This document shows positions 11,798-22,041 of a DNA stretch of 64,000 nt, one piece after another. The position numbers and the translations under genes were made by a program. The stretch is from contig LR990054.1 of assembly GCA_905147135.1 (NCBI GenBank), positions 14,483,001-14,547,000 on the forward strand. Reading direction: 5' to 3'. The stretch's first letter is position 1; each line of letters opens with the position of its first letter. The stretch is from Blastobasis lacticolella (lineage: Eukaryota; Arthropoda; Insecta; Lepidoptera; Blastobasidae). The notes below the pieces were generated by a model. It worked only from the letters and a program-made list of their open reading frames with translations, searched no databases and was not told the origin of the DNA.

Positions 11798-12049
11798 TCA
11801 GACGATTATTCCAACGTTGTATTAATAACCTTATCGCTGTGCGAGTCTGTGTTTTCCTGTCATCTTATATGTATGAGTAAATACAGTGTAACATTTATTA
11901 AAATCCCCTGATCATGACTCTGTCTTGCGGAATATGTGCATCATTATTTAATATTATTAAGCACAAATTTTTAGTCAAGTTTTAATAAACAAGTCATACA
12001 AATTTGTTCATTTCTCTATGATTTTTTTACCGCTAATGTATCAAACAAG

Positions 12050-12380
12050 CCTACGGCATGCCTGATCGCAAGCAGTCACCGCAGCCTATGGACGATTTAG
12101 ATTTAGATTTCATTTATTTCCCAAAAGTAAATACAATTTCATTCTGTTCATATTAAATATGTCAAAAATGTGTTACATCACCAGGAGCAACACCCCCGCA
12201 TTGCCGACCCCGTAAATCCTTTTCACCCCTTACTAGAAGAACTCCATGTTGCTCTCTCCAGGGAAAAGCTGTCCAGGTAGTTCCTTCCACAACCTTAGTG
12301 CGCGTAAGAGAAGGGTACGTGATGAAGAAATTTTGAAAAAGAAAGTTTTTAATGACTGAACGCCTCAAAAAGTAAGTGAA
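12050..12380 (-). mobile_element. LINE 3' fragment (Jockey/CR1 group)
   Basis: On the minus strand a frame reads TRTLRLWKELPG and then GESNMEFF, which match LRLWNKLPGE and EYNMEFF of the LINE at 8940-9010. It then runs into a UTR containing ataggctgcggtgactgctt. It is frameshifted and 5' truncated. Confidence 0.7.
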
Positions 12381-12494
12381 ATACCAGTTTGTCTACTTGG
12401 ATACTGTAACTTTTCAGTAACCGTAATACCTGTATAAATACACACATACCTATAGGAGTAGACATAACATAATAAACCTCCGTATAATAAAAGT

Positions 12495-13737
12495 CGTGAG
12501 CGAGTAATCGCCTATTTATCGATTTAAATTTTCAGACCCATTACATTGTGTATACATTTTGAAACACGTCACAAGGAATTTGTTAGTTTATAGCAACACT
12601 TTGTAAATCAATTCGGAAGATATTCGCAAATAAATAAAATTTAGTTCACGTAAATAAAAGTGAAATCAAACATCAAAATCCGCTCAAATAAGATGATTGA
12701 AATGAATAATCCACGCAAATCGAAATAGCCAAACAAATTATAAAATCCGCACAAGAAATCAAACAAAGTCATAAGCAGACATGCGACTTAGCTTTGACAG
12801 CACACGAAACGGTAACGGATTCTTCTTTCTTCTGTGGCCACTCCTAACCCTATTGTTGCAAAATCGCCTGACATAGTCCTGACCCTAATGAATTGTGAAA
12901 TATGAACCTTTAGGTCTGTGAAATAGCCTAATCGATAGGAAAACCTGGGCTCACCTTCCAACCTACACACCAGGCCAACATATGAACATAGACCACAGGT
13001 CCTGCTCATGCGTCTAGCGAGACCTTGACATCGAAACGACCCAGTAATCTAGCTTTAATCCTTTCAAACCATCCCGCCATATTCCGATCGTCTCGTCAAG
13101 CAATTATTATGGTCCTACCTATCGACTCACGAGTCAAGGAGAGACTGTTATTTCAATTTTATTTACTTCACGCGTGTAAGTTGTGTGCCTAGTGTGAGGG
13201 ACGCTAACGACTCGGACCAGGTTTCTATCCAAACTCAAGATTCATGTACGAATAATATGTAATTAAAGTATTAAAAGCACAAAGGTTCCTAAACGGAACA
13301 TGGGTCAAAATCGTACCAGAATTCGGCGGTAAACCTAGACGTACACTTAATTAGAGCGCCTAGGTCATCTAAGACAAAGTCGGAATTCGTGCTCAACTCA
13401 TTCTCTTAGAGTGTATTCGATGTCAGATCCGAAACTATGTCCCAGTTTATTTACTATAGTTCTTTATTCAGTGAGGGTGAATAGTGATGATATGTAATTT
13501 TGTAACCTTTTTCTTTTAATTTTGTGTTTTAATCACCTTTCACACTTACATTGAAATCTCTAAGAGCCCTAATAAATACTCTTAACTACCACAAAAGCAA
13601 TGAGAATGTAACTTACGCTTTCGAAACTTAGAAACAAAGATAAATCCATAACAAATCAAATCACTGACACTACGGAGGTAAATAAATAGATAGAGAACGA
13701 AAGAAACTTCACAAAGCTGAAAATAACACAAAATGGT
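12495..13737 (-). repeat. 1.2-kb dispersed repeat, copy 2 (inverted)
   Basis: This is the inverted partner of 2312-3525, about 9 kb away. Point differences and small indels occur throughout, so the copies are old. Together they bracket the LINE and gene 1. Confidence 0.8.
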
Positions 13738-14094
13738 ATTGTTCATAACATAGCATTAGGATATAAATACTACGAACTAAACAAAAATAATTCGAAAAAT
13801 GTACGGTCATATACTTTGGGGAAAAATGAGACGTCCGTCTCGTTTTGCCCGTATCTATTTCAAGGAACCCCTAACGTTGTTTTTTAAATTAAAGTTATTA
13901 CGACCTGCTGAAAAGGAGTTTGACAACAAGAAATTCAAGCATAAGCAATGAGCGTAAGTGATTAAAATTTTTTCACTCACTATTACTTTTTTCTATGATT
14001 TTCCAGTTTTTTAAATTGGATATTACTTAGTTTCATCGCACATAGGCCTAGCTTGTAAGTTACAAATGCTATTTGCTGTGCATTATTATTTTTA

Positions 14095-14660
14095 TTAGTG
14101 GCAGTACTTAGTATAATAAAAATCACGAAAAATCATCCCGGAAATACCACCATCTTATATATTTCTTACTAGCTTTGCCTGAAATTCCATTTTAAAATAC
14201 CTCCGCATTGTGCGAATGCTAGTACTACGGCGAGGTCAAGCTGTATCTCAGGTACTAACATGGCTTAGATTTTACTTTGGACATCACCAAGCTGCCAAAC
14301 TATCAAAACCGAATCTAAAACCGTTTATAAATTTTTGTTTTGTTTTGTTTTGTGCATAGTTACGTCCCAGAATCCTATCCCGACAATCTCTTCTGAAATA
14401 TATTTATTTATAGACACGGCTTTTTTAAGTTTTATAATAGTGTAGAATGTAAATAGATTGGTTGGTTATATCTAACCACGCTTGTAAGTATAATGCCTAT
14501 CTGAGAACATTATACGAGTGACATAATTACAGTATAATACTTCATGTAGCTATCATGTGGTATTCAGATAACGAGAGATAACTTTCGATTGTTTGAAATT
14601 TGAAAACAATTCGTACGGTATATTTTAATCTAATACGTAGTTATCTGTAATTTCGTTTAT
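14095..14660 (+). repeat. dispersed repeat, copy 1 (direct partner at 25425-26290)
   Basis: Shared blocks in the same order include gtacttagtata, ataccaccat, cctccg-attgt-gaatgctagtacta, ggttatatctaa and tctaatacgtagttatc. The copy at 25425 carries an extra 375-bp stretch in the middle. The class is unknown. Confidence 0.7.
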
Positions 14661-14915
14661 TTCTTTTTTTATTCAAAACAAACTTTACAACATTACAGGC
14701 GACCAATACACTACAAAATTGAAATATATCTTTACCCAGAAGCTCACCCTTGTCTACCCTGGCAAACTCTTTTTTTTACATGACGTCTACTTGAGCACTA
14801 CGTTCCAGATTTTCGGATCTGAAGCTGACCAGGGTTACCAAATTTGTATTAACTGAGCGATTTTCCTTGAATCCCTGTCGAGCCTCACTTATGTAAGGTT
14901 TGATTTGCTTAGATA

Positions 14916-15140
14916 TTAATCAATGTAGTATGGACTCATATAATTTGCAAAAGACGACTGTATTGGAATTGGCTTATTGTTCATAACATTTGGCGAGTCA
15001 AAAGACGTGGGAATCGGCATGACTCGGGTAGTTTTCCAGCGACCCGGGTATGAAGTACCCGCAGACAATGACAAACTGAGGATGTGACAAATGGGACCCA
15101 CTAGGAAATCCTTGCAGCCCTTGATTACAAACGCAGGCAC
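14916..15140 (-). mobile_element. LINE reverse transcriptase fragment
   Basis: A minus-strand frame of 74 residues reads PAFVIKGC, then GRWKTTRVMPIPTSFDSPNV and NNKPIPIQS. This matches the N-terminal fingers of Jockey-like reverse transcriptases (PxFxxxxC...WKxxxVxPxxK...NYRPI). The usual NYRP is mutated to NNKP. There are no flanking domains, so it is an isolated relic. Confidence 0.7.
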
Positions 15141-15760
15141 ATAACAATTACAACAGAAAGTTTAAGTTTCTAAATGCCCAATTCAACTTCTCTGGAGGTG
15201 CTATCTGCGATACTGACATAGTTTTGTCCATTGAGCACAGGAAAACCAGGAAAGACGTAGGAAAGATGTAGGAAGACGCTGGAGAAGAATGTAGAAAATG
15301 CGTTAAATATTAATTTTAAACCTTGAACGTCAAAGCAGAGCAAACGTCTCTTTGTGAATTAATTTATAAAAATGGCTTCGAGGCTCCAGAACTCATATTT
15401 TGCATGTCTACGCTTTTTTCTATATTGGTGAGACAGTGTGAGTGTAGGCGGTGTTGGGCGTGCGCCCTGATTGAAGCCAGTGTAAAGGGCATGGCTAAAA
15501 AGTCATAGAAAAATAAACCCAGAATCGCCAGGAACGAAATAAATAAAAATTGGTTCACTATAGTAAACAAATTATGTATTTAAAAAATCAGCTTCTTAAA
15601 CTATGTAATATAGAAATTATAATACTGTATGAGAATCGTAGATCGCAGTTTCGATCTGCATCGATCGAAAAGACCTGGAATTCCCTAAATTGGAGGCTGT
15701 GATATTATTGACAGAAATTAATTTTTATATAAATTAAGTTAACAAACCACCCTTAAGCTG

Positions 15761-15838
15761 GAGCGTCGGTGGCCGAGCGGTTAGAGTATCCGACTCGTAA
15801 GCGAGATGTACCGGGTTCGAATACCGCGCCATTTGCCA

Positions 15839-15898
<60 letters not shown>

Positions 15899-16171
15899 CA
15901 TAGACTCTTTTCTGAGTTATGTAGGTATATTAGTCAAAATATACTAACCGATGCTCTTACGGTGAGGGAAAACATAGTGATGAAACCTGCACATTCAGAC
16001 GACTGAATGTGTTACCATGATCCAATCTGATCAGATTCCCCTGGTAGCAGGGTCATGGAGGTAAGATGGCAGTCGCTCCACTGTAATCACCTGATCTGCC
16101 ATATCCAGGATCATGGTTCAGTCCATGGTCCACCGGGCCCTCGTGCGCGAAAGCACAACCGGGTCATTAAC
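15761..16171 (+). mobile_element. tRNA-headed SINE, family A
   Basis: The head has A-box-like tggccgagcgg and B-box-like gggttcgaat. The body carries tctgagttatgta, cgatgctcttacggtgaggg, gatgaaacctgcacattcag and ggatcatggt. The tail reads gggccctcgtgcgcgaaagc and acaaccggg. A long TA run (15843-15895) interrupts the sequence just after the head. The head is not a functional tRNA gene, as it has no pairing acceptor stem. Confidence 0.85.
15843..15895. repeat. (TA)n microsatellite
   Basis: About 26 uninterrupted TA units sit inside the SINE where related copies have only a few bases between gccat and accaatgactc. Confidence 0.95.
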
Positions 16172-16489
16172 TCTTACACCTTACTTAAGCTTTCTTAAGA
16201 TTGGGAGAAAGTAGAAACCTTACCGCTATATTCATTTTCAAATTTTTGACCATTGGCCACTTCAATTGTACAGCAGTTCGTCACAGGACCAATGAGATTC
16301 GGGTTCGAGATCAGGTTACACTACTGTCGACGATGAATTCTGGGCTACTAGCACTGTACGCTGCAGCAAACATTGTATGCTGTTCTTTCTACTGCCCTTC
16401 TTCTTAAAACAGCGCTTTGCGACATGACCATGAAGCTTGCAGTAGGTTTAAGTTATTGTTTTACTCTTCTTAGCATTATTTTCATTTAA

Positions 16490-16620
16490 AGTAGATAGAT
16501 AGATAGATAGATTAACTCTTTATTGCACACAAAATTACACGAAAGAACATTTAACAATTGTAGGTACAATTTTTATTCAAGGCTGGAGAAATTCCTCTGG
16601 CAAGCCGGATAAAAGAATCT
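16490..16620 (-). mobile_element. retroposon 3' end with GATA-type tail
   Basis: On the minus strand, gtgtgcaataaagagttaat runs into (ATCT)n at 16492-16513. This is the form of a LINE 3' UTR with AATAAA and a simple-repeat tail. The same cue, gcaataaagagttttt, appears at 38716. Confidence 0.5.
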
Positions 16621-17389
16621 CAGCAAACTTTGCGAATATCCGCAAGCTGAACAACTAGACGCATGACTCCCGAATCTAGATGAATGTAATCTACCATATT
16701 TATGTAGTGATTGTATTAAACTCTATGCAATTGTCGTTAAAAAAGCTATACTCTTCGATATAGTCCCTTGCTTTCGAATGTATCTGATAACTTTTTCCGA
16801 GCATCTATTGATGTGGTACAATTTCTTACAATTTTATATAAATTTGGTTGCAAAGATATGACATATGCGCGCCAGTGCGCGAGCATCTATAGGTGTCTGT
16901 ACTCCGACTCCGCCGTTTTGGATACAGACCCAAAACACATTTCCAAAGCCCTTCCAGAGTGAACACAATTTTTACTGCAAATTTGTAATTGACATTAAAT
17001 TTCAAAATGCCATCTAGATATTCAAACGAGGTTATGTTGTTCATGTTATTGGAAGTCGTGTTGGACATTTTTCAGTAAAAACGTTGTATTCTTTCTTGGA
17101 ATATATAAACGAATTGTACTCACGTAAAATATCTGGCCCTTCTAACCTGTGATGCAGTTAAACTTCAAAATTAGATAGATATACTCATAGAATATAGAGT
17201 TTGTTCTAATCAACTGGTATAAACATAATTTTCTGAAAAATACAAGTAAATGCTTCTACTTTTGGAATTGACTTAGCAATTTTTACAATAATTTTCATCA
17301 TTATCATCATTCATTCATTATCATCATTATATTAGCCGAAAGCCTGAGAGACGTGGTCGCTCACTATAGGCCTTATAATAAAGAAGACT

Positions 17390-17540
17390 GTCACCCAAAT
17401 GGCAATGGAAAGGGCTACGCGCAATAAAATCTGAAATGAGGAGATCTGCAAGCGAACCAAGGTCATCGACAAAACTCTAAGGATTGCCAGGCTAAAGTGG
17501 CAGTGGGCAGGCCAGCTTGATGCGGAAGCACAAGACCGCC
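17390..17540 (+). mobile_element. RTE-like LINE C-terminal fragment
   Basis: The frame reads MERATRNKI, stop, NEEICKRTKV and LRIARLKWQWAGQL, the usual end of RTE-type reverse transcriptase proteins. It is followed by an (ACC)n run at 17617-17641. It is short and broken by a stop. Confidence 0.7.
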
Positions 17541-17739
17541 CTTTGTGGATATCTCTGGGGGCATAGGCCTCCCCATATATTTATATTTGCATACCTTGGC
17601 CACTATCGCCAACCCACCAACCACCACCACCACCACCACCAACAGAGCAGCTGTCAAGCCAAAAGGACCGTGAGTGGGGAGAATTTTTTTAATGTTTGTT
17701 ATGTCACCAGGCAGTTCGGGGTCAGTCTTTTACAATGAA

Positions 17740-18920
17740 TTGGTATACTTTGTCGTTTTTGGACTTAGTACTCTTCCTCTGAGTTGCTTATGCTGTTAAA
17801 TTTTGATATCTAAATATTATATTAAATTCTCAGCTGGTACCTATAATATCCTCGCTTTCAGAGATATAATTCAATATTATCGTATTTAATATTTATGTAC
17901 CTACCTAATTCATTTGTTATAACGTTTCCAATAGCGGAAGGGTTACTGAAAACATATATCATTTCATATTAGAATTGTGCTATTTCGTGTACTTGTTTAT
18001 TTTTTGTCCTGTTTTGAAACCAGCACACGAAGCCCTTTCATTTGATGCCTAACAATAGTTTCCGAAAGAAAAAATTGTTTCCATACAAAAAATTGCTATT
18101 AATATAAAATCCATGTCGAAACGGAATTAGTCGTAGATAACAATCATTAAAATCAAGCGAAAATATACCACAAATCACATATATTTAAATTCAGATTAAA
18201 ATTAAATATTTGACATACCTACATATAACTGTAATAGCGATAAATTATGTTACACTAATTGTCACCCTCAAGTTTTAGGTTAGAAAATATTTTTACAGAG
18301 GCTTAGATTCAATAAAAGTAATTTTGTACTCCTTACATAGCATTCAGTTTTCTAGCATCAATCAGCAACCGCAACCACCAATGCGAATCAATGAAATACA
18401 TAAATATATTTTTTCTAAATTAAAATATAGCAAACGAATATGATTCCATTAGCCCCATTAAAATTTGAAAGAAAGTAAAAAAAGTGCGCCATCTATTGAC
18501 AACAGCGTGTATTTTTAGATACTTCGAAGGTAATGTTGCCAGTGTATATTTTTAAAACATTTCTATCTTGAGTAGAATTCTTAATTTGTACTATACATTT
18601 TAGGTATCCATTAACTATCTACCGGCCAATTGCTGTCTATTTTCCTAGTTGTGGTTTTTTGAAACTTCTTGCAACATCTAATTTAGGATATGACTATTAA
18701 TGACGTGAATATAAATATGTTGAACCCCAATTCGTGGCAAAAAGTGGTATAATAAGACCACACTAAGTCCAAATCGCTCAAAAAAAAACTCTGTATGGCA
18801 CCTTATGCGATGTCTTTTATCCGTCATAGAAGATCATACATAAAATGTACATACTGATGTACAAATGTACATAATGATCGCTTACAATATTATAATATCG
18901 TGTTAATAATCGTGATTTAT
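17740..18920. other. intergenic AT-rich DNA, nothing recognised
   Basis: No exon or repeat signature could be supported. Confidence 0.5.
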
Positions 18921-18924
18921 AATA

Positions 18925-19155
18925 TTAGTAGCAGTCCTGCGGCTTTCACCCGCGCGCCATGGATTCTCTATAACATTAAACTATCCCGCGGGCGAGAACT
19001 TATTATTTTTCCGAGATTGAAAGTAGGTTCTGTCACTCGGGAATCATTGTAGCCTTCTGTTAGTGAAAGAATTTTCCATTGGCAGAATTTCTATTGGCCC
19101 CAATAGTTAAAACTATCAAACGTACAAACTTTCCGCATTATAATATTAAAATAAT
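18925..19155 (-). mobile_element. Helitron-like non-autonomous relic
   Basis: The left end gtcctgcggctttcacccgc and the right end aaactttccgcattataata are the complements of the 3' and 5' ends of common lepidopteran Helitron-like repeats (gcgaagccggg... and ttataatgcg...). The inside phrase ctataacattaaactatccc is also typical. The family assignment rests on general knowledge. Confidence 0.45.
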
Positions 19156-19439
19156 ATATATGATATGTATAAAAGACTGTTTTCTGTTGTATTGATACTT
19201 ATAGTAGTTAAATAAATGGATGTCTGTGAAATATAAATAAAATATATTTATTAGCGTCGCGCACTCTGCAATTTTTACCTTCCTTTAGTGGATTTCATTA
19301 TTCCATATAATGAAATGAGCCATTCTGAAAAAAATCATCAATTTTGTATAAAAATCATCAAATATAAGTAATATAATATGTCATTATTAAATAAATAAGA
19401 GAACATGCAAAACATACATATATTTCTGGTAAAACGCCG

Positions 19440-20180
19440 TAAATTCTTCAAACTCTAATTCTCTCGACCGTTATCGCTGGCTCGAAGGCTCGAAGAGAAG
19501 TTCTCTCCTCTCGACGTTTGATTTCGCGATAAATTATCATCCGAAGTGCACTTGTGCTATTACTTGGCGAGATTATACCGCGGAAAACTGTAAGCGACAA
19601 ATTGTCGATCGCTTTGACATTTGTCCGCGAGCCAGCTAGCTGTCGCGGGCAAGTAGTGTTAAGCGCACTCCACATGTGGACAGTTCCGCGGGAACACGAG
19701 AATGTAGAGGGAGTATTCGCCTATATTCGTATAGTCCCGTGCATGTTTGGCATGTCTCGCCTATTTCATAGACTAAGTAGAGATAGTTTGCTGTCGTCTC
19801 AATTCGATCGATTTTATATTTATATTCCTAGCGCTTTATCCCGTAACAGGTTCGGGGTACACTTGACCATGATCTAGGATATTAGTAGATTAAGTAATTA
19901 CAGTAAAGCAGCTGCCATCACCTCTGTGACCCTGTTTACAGCAGATTAGCGATATTACACCGATGAATCGATTAAAATGTCGACGCGTTTTGACACCCAC
20001 CACATCCCTAATAGGCGAGAATGTAGAGAGCCGACCAAACTCTCGGCAAAAGTTTCGCCGAAAGTTTCGGCGGATATGTGGAACGCTTTATACACTTGCG
20101 AGAGAGCTCGATGAGCGCATTTGCTCGTTTATCGAGGCGCGAGCTGTGTCGCGCGCACACTCGTGCTAGGCCAGCAGGTG
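19440..20180. repeat. GC-rich, internally inverted degenerate element
   Basis: Base composition rises sharply here. The segment ggcaagtagtgttaagcgc followed by actccacatgtgg (19648-19680) is an imperfect inverted match of cggatatgtggaacgcttta (20072-20091). A SINE A fragment (19852-19945, minus) sits between the arms. It is probably a decayed DNA transposon. The open frames are incidental. Confidence 0.4.
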
Positions 20181-20454
20181 TTATAATACCACCCATTTTC
20201 CGGCTCCTCCCGGACGACTTTTATTTGATTCAAGACTTTTCCCTAAACTTAAAGTCATAAGTAACAACATACTAAAATATTTTCACAGTCACAAAAAATA
20301 GTTTCAGGATTATAGTTACAGGACCATAGTTGTAGTCTCATCAAGTTAATTATTTTGGGTATAGGATATTGTTCAATTCAAATAAATTAAATCGATTGTG
20401 TTCTAAAAACTAAATAGTATATTTAAATCAAGTCATTTACATAGAATGTTTTTT

Positions 20455-20549
20455 ATAACCATACAATACTTTTTATTAGAAGGCACATGGTCAGACAGTC
20501 CACTTGTTGGAATGCGGCCAGCGTCGTTGTGGTACCTTCTTTGCTCTAT
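20455..20549 (-). other. 3' non-coding exon and poly(A) signal of repeat-protein gene 2
   Basis: A strong acceptor (atttttgttgcag) ends at 20550, and AATAAA lies at 20476-20471, giving an exon of about 95 bases. The donor is at 21985-21984 (TTCAAG|gtatac), 57 bases after the stop codon. Intron 2 is about 1.4 kb and has been enlarged by two retroposons. Confidence 0.6.
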
Positions 20550-20688
20550 CTGCAACAAAAATACAAAATTTTAGTTATTGTCCTAAAAAGCAGACTTTTT
20601 CTCTTATCTACCCACACATATCACAAATATAATTTTACGAATATCAGTATTCACTCACTGAAGATCATTTAGTAATAAAATAAATAAT

Positions 20689-21065
20689 TTATTTTTATTT
20701 ATTTATTTATTCATTTATTTCAGGCAACTGAGGCCCATATTTATAAATACACAAACAACATAAATACAAAATAAACTAATACAAAATACAGACAAAGATA
20801 AAACCTATACCTACATACAAATTATTATAAATTGTAAACTAATATATAAAAATAAAATTTATTAATATCTTAAAAATAACTATCACTTAATGTCGTTCGG
20901 CGGCACCGGAAATTCTAGGTCGCCCACGGAATCGCCGGTACACCACACCCTTCGGCCAATATTCTTCCCTCATGAAGAAATCCAAATCTGCCGTGGGAAC
21001 CAACGCCACGAACGAGTTGAATTTACGTTCATGGCTTGATTCCAAGAGCTGGACCCTCACGAAAT
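20689..21065 (-). mobile_element. 5'-truncated retroelement, C-terminal coding end plus UTR
   Basis: A minus-strand frame (about 21060-20889) reads VRVQLLESSHERK, FNSFVALVPTADLDFFM and GVVYRRFRGR before a stop. An AT-rich UTR follows, ending in a tail that reads ttattta repeats on the plus strand (20690-20720). The pattern Fxxx(V)P..DL..F(M)....WP.GV..R.FRGR recurs in lepidopteran retroelement proteins (family knowledge; not searched). Its 5' end abuts the tail of the SINE at 21067. Confidence 0.5.
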
Positions 21066-21066
21066 A

Positions 21067-21714
21067 ATCATCTTGGCGTTATTGTCTCGGTTGTCCTCTC
21101 GCGTACGAGGGCCCGGGGTCCGAATTGACCTTGATCCAGGATTTGGCAGATCAGGTAATTACAGTGGAGCGACTGACATCTGATCTCCATGACACCGCTA
21201 CCAGGGGAATCTGACCAGATTGGATCATGGTTACACATCCAGTCACCTGAATGTGCAGGTTTCATCACGATGTTTCCCCTCACCGTAAGAGCATAGGGTA
21301 GTATTCAACTAATGTACATAACTCAGAAAACTGTCATTGGTACATTTTTTATATTATACAAGACAGGCATTTGACCACCATCTCACTGTTGGTAAGTGAC
21401 GATGCGGCTGAAGATGTAGCATGCCCGTCTTGGAACAGCCTATTCACTCTAGCCTTGAAGGCATCCAGATTATATCGATCAGGAAACACACTCGCAGGCA
21501 ACGCGTTCCACTCCTTAGCCGTACGCATTATAAAAGTCGAGCCAAAGCGGGTAGTGCGGATAGCGGGAATATCCACGACATAAGGATGAAGCGCTCGCCC
21601 GGACCGCGTCTCCCGATGGCGAAAAGGGGCAGGCGGACACGGCCGGAGCGGGATTCGATCCCGGTACCTCTCGCTTACGAGTCTGATACCCTAACCGCTC
21701 GGCCACCGACGCTC
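21067..21714 (-). mobile_element. SINE family A interrupted by a LINE
   Basis: Tail (catcttggcg), body (gaatgtgcaggtttcatcac) and head (taaccgctcggccaccgacg) are present in minus orientation. The element breaks at 21346 and resumes near 21637 in the middle of gtacatggccg. It lies in the long 3' intron of gene 2. Confidence 0.85.
21346..21636 (-). mobile_element. LINE 3' fragment nested in SINE A
   Basis: The minus-strand frame (21576-21349) reads RTTRFGSTFIMRTAKEWNAL and PASVFPDRYNLDAFKARVNR, the terminal block of Jockey/CR1-type ORF2. The tail is AT-rich (taatataaaaa on the minus strand). The short duplicated acat/acac at the borders is consistent with target-primed insertion. Confidence 0.8.
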
Positions 21715-21832
21715 TCATATAAGAACTCGTACATGGTCATTACATTTCTCATACATATCAATTAATTTATGGTATTGCCATTGTTTAAAATAAGGACATA
21801 CCAGAAAACGCTGCTGTTCATGAATTGGTCAT

Positions 21833-21915
21833 AGCCGGTTAGCCTCTAACACATTAGTCGACGTCGGGTTCTTGCATATTCTTCTCTTTGCTGACCACCA
21901 CACGGCTTTGATGCT
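21833..21915 (+). repeat. old family C relic downstream of gene 2
   Basis: Blocks gcctctaacacattagtcga and accaccacacggctt align with 10310-10402 at the same place beyond gene 1. Confidence 0.5.
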
Positions 21916-22041
21916 TGGGTCATCAATAATATATATAGAAAATCGTTACTAAAGGCTAAAAACACTACTTAAATGTAAAGTATACCTTGAAAAATATTTT
22001 CAATTCCGACGTCTCCGTCCGGTGTCTGATCGATTGTTGTC

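Noticed and set aside
15761..15835. tRNA-like sequence with A and B boxes (also 23793, 58341 and others)
   Set aside because: These are SINE heads: no matching acceptor stem, repeated many times, each followed by the same body and tail.
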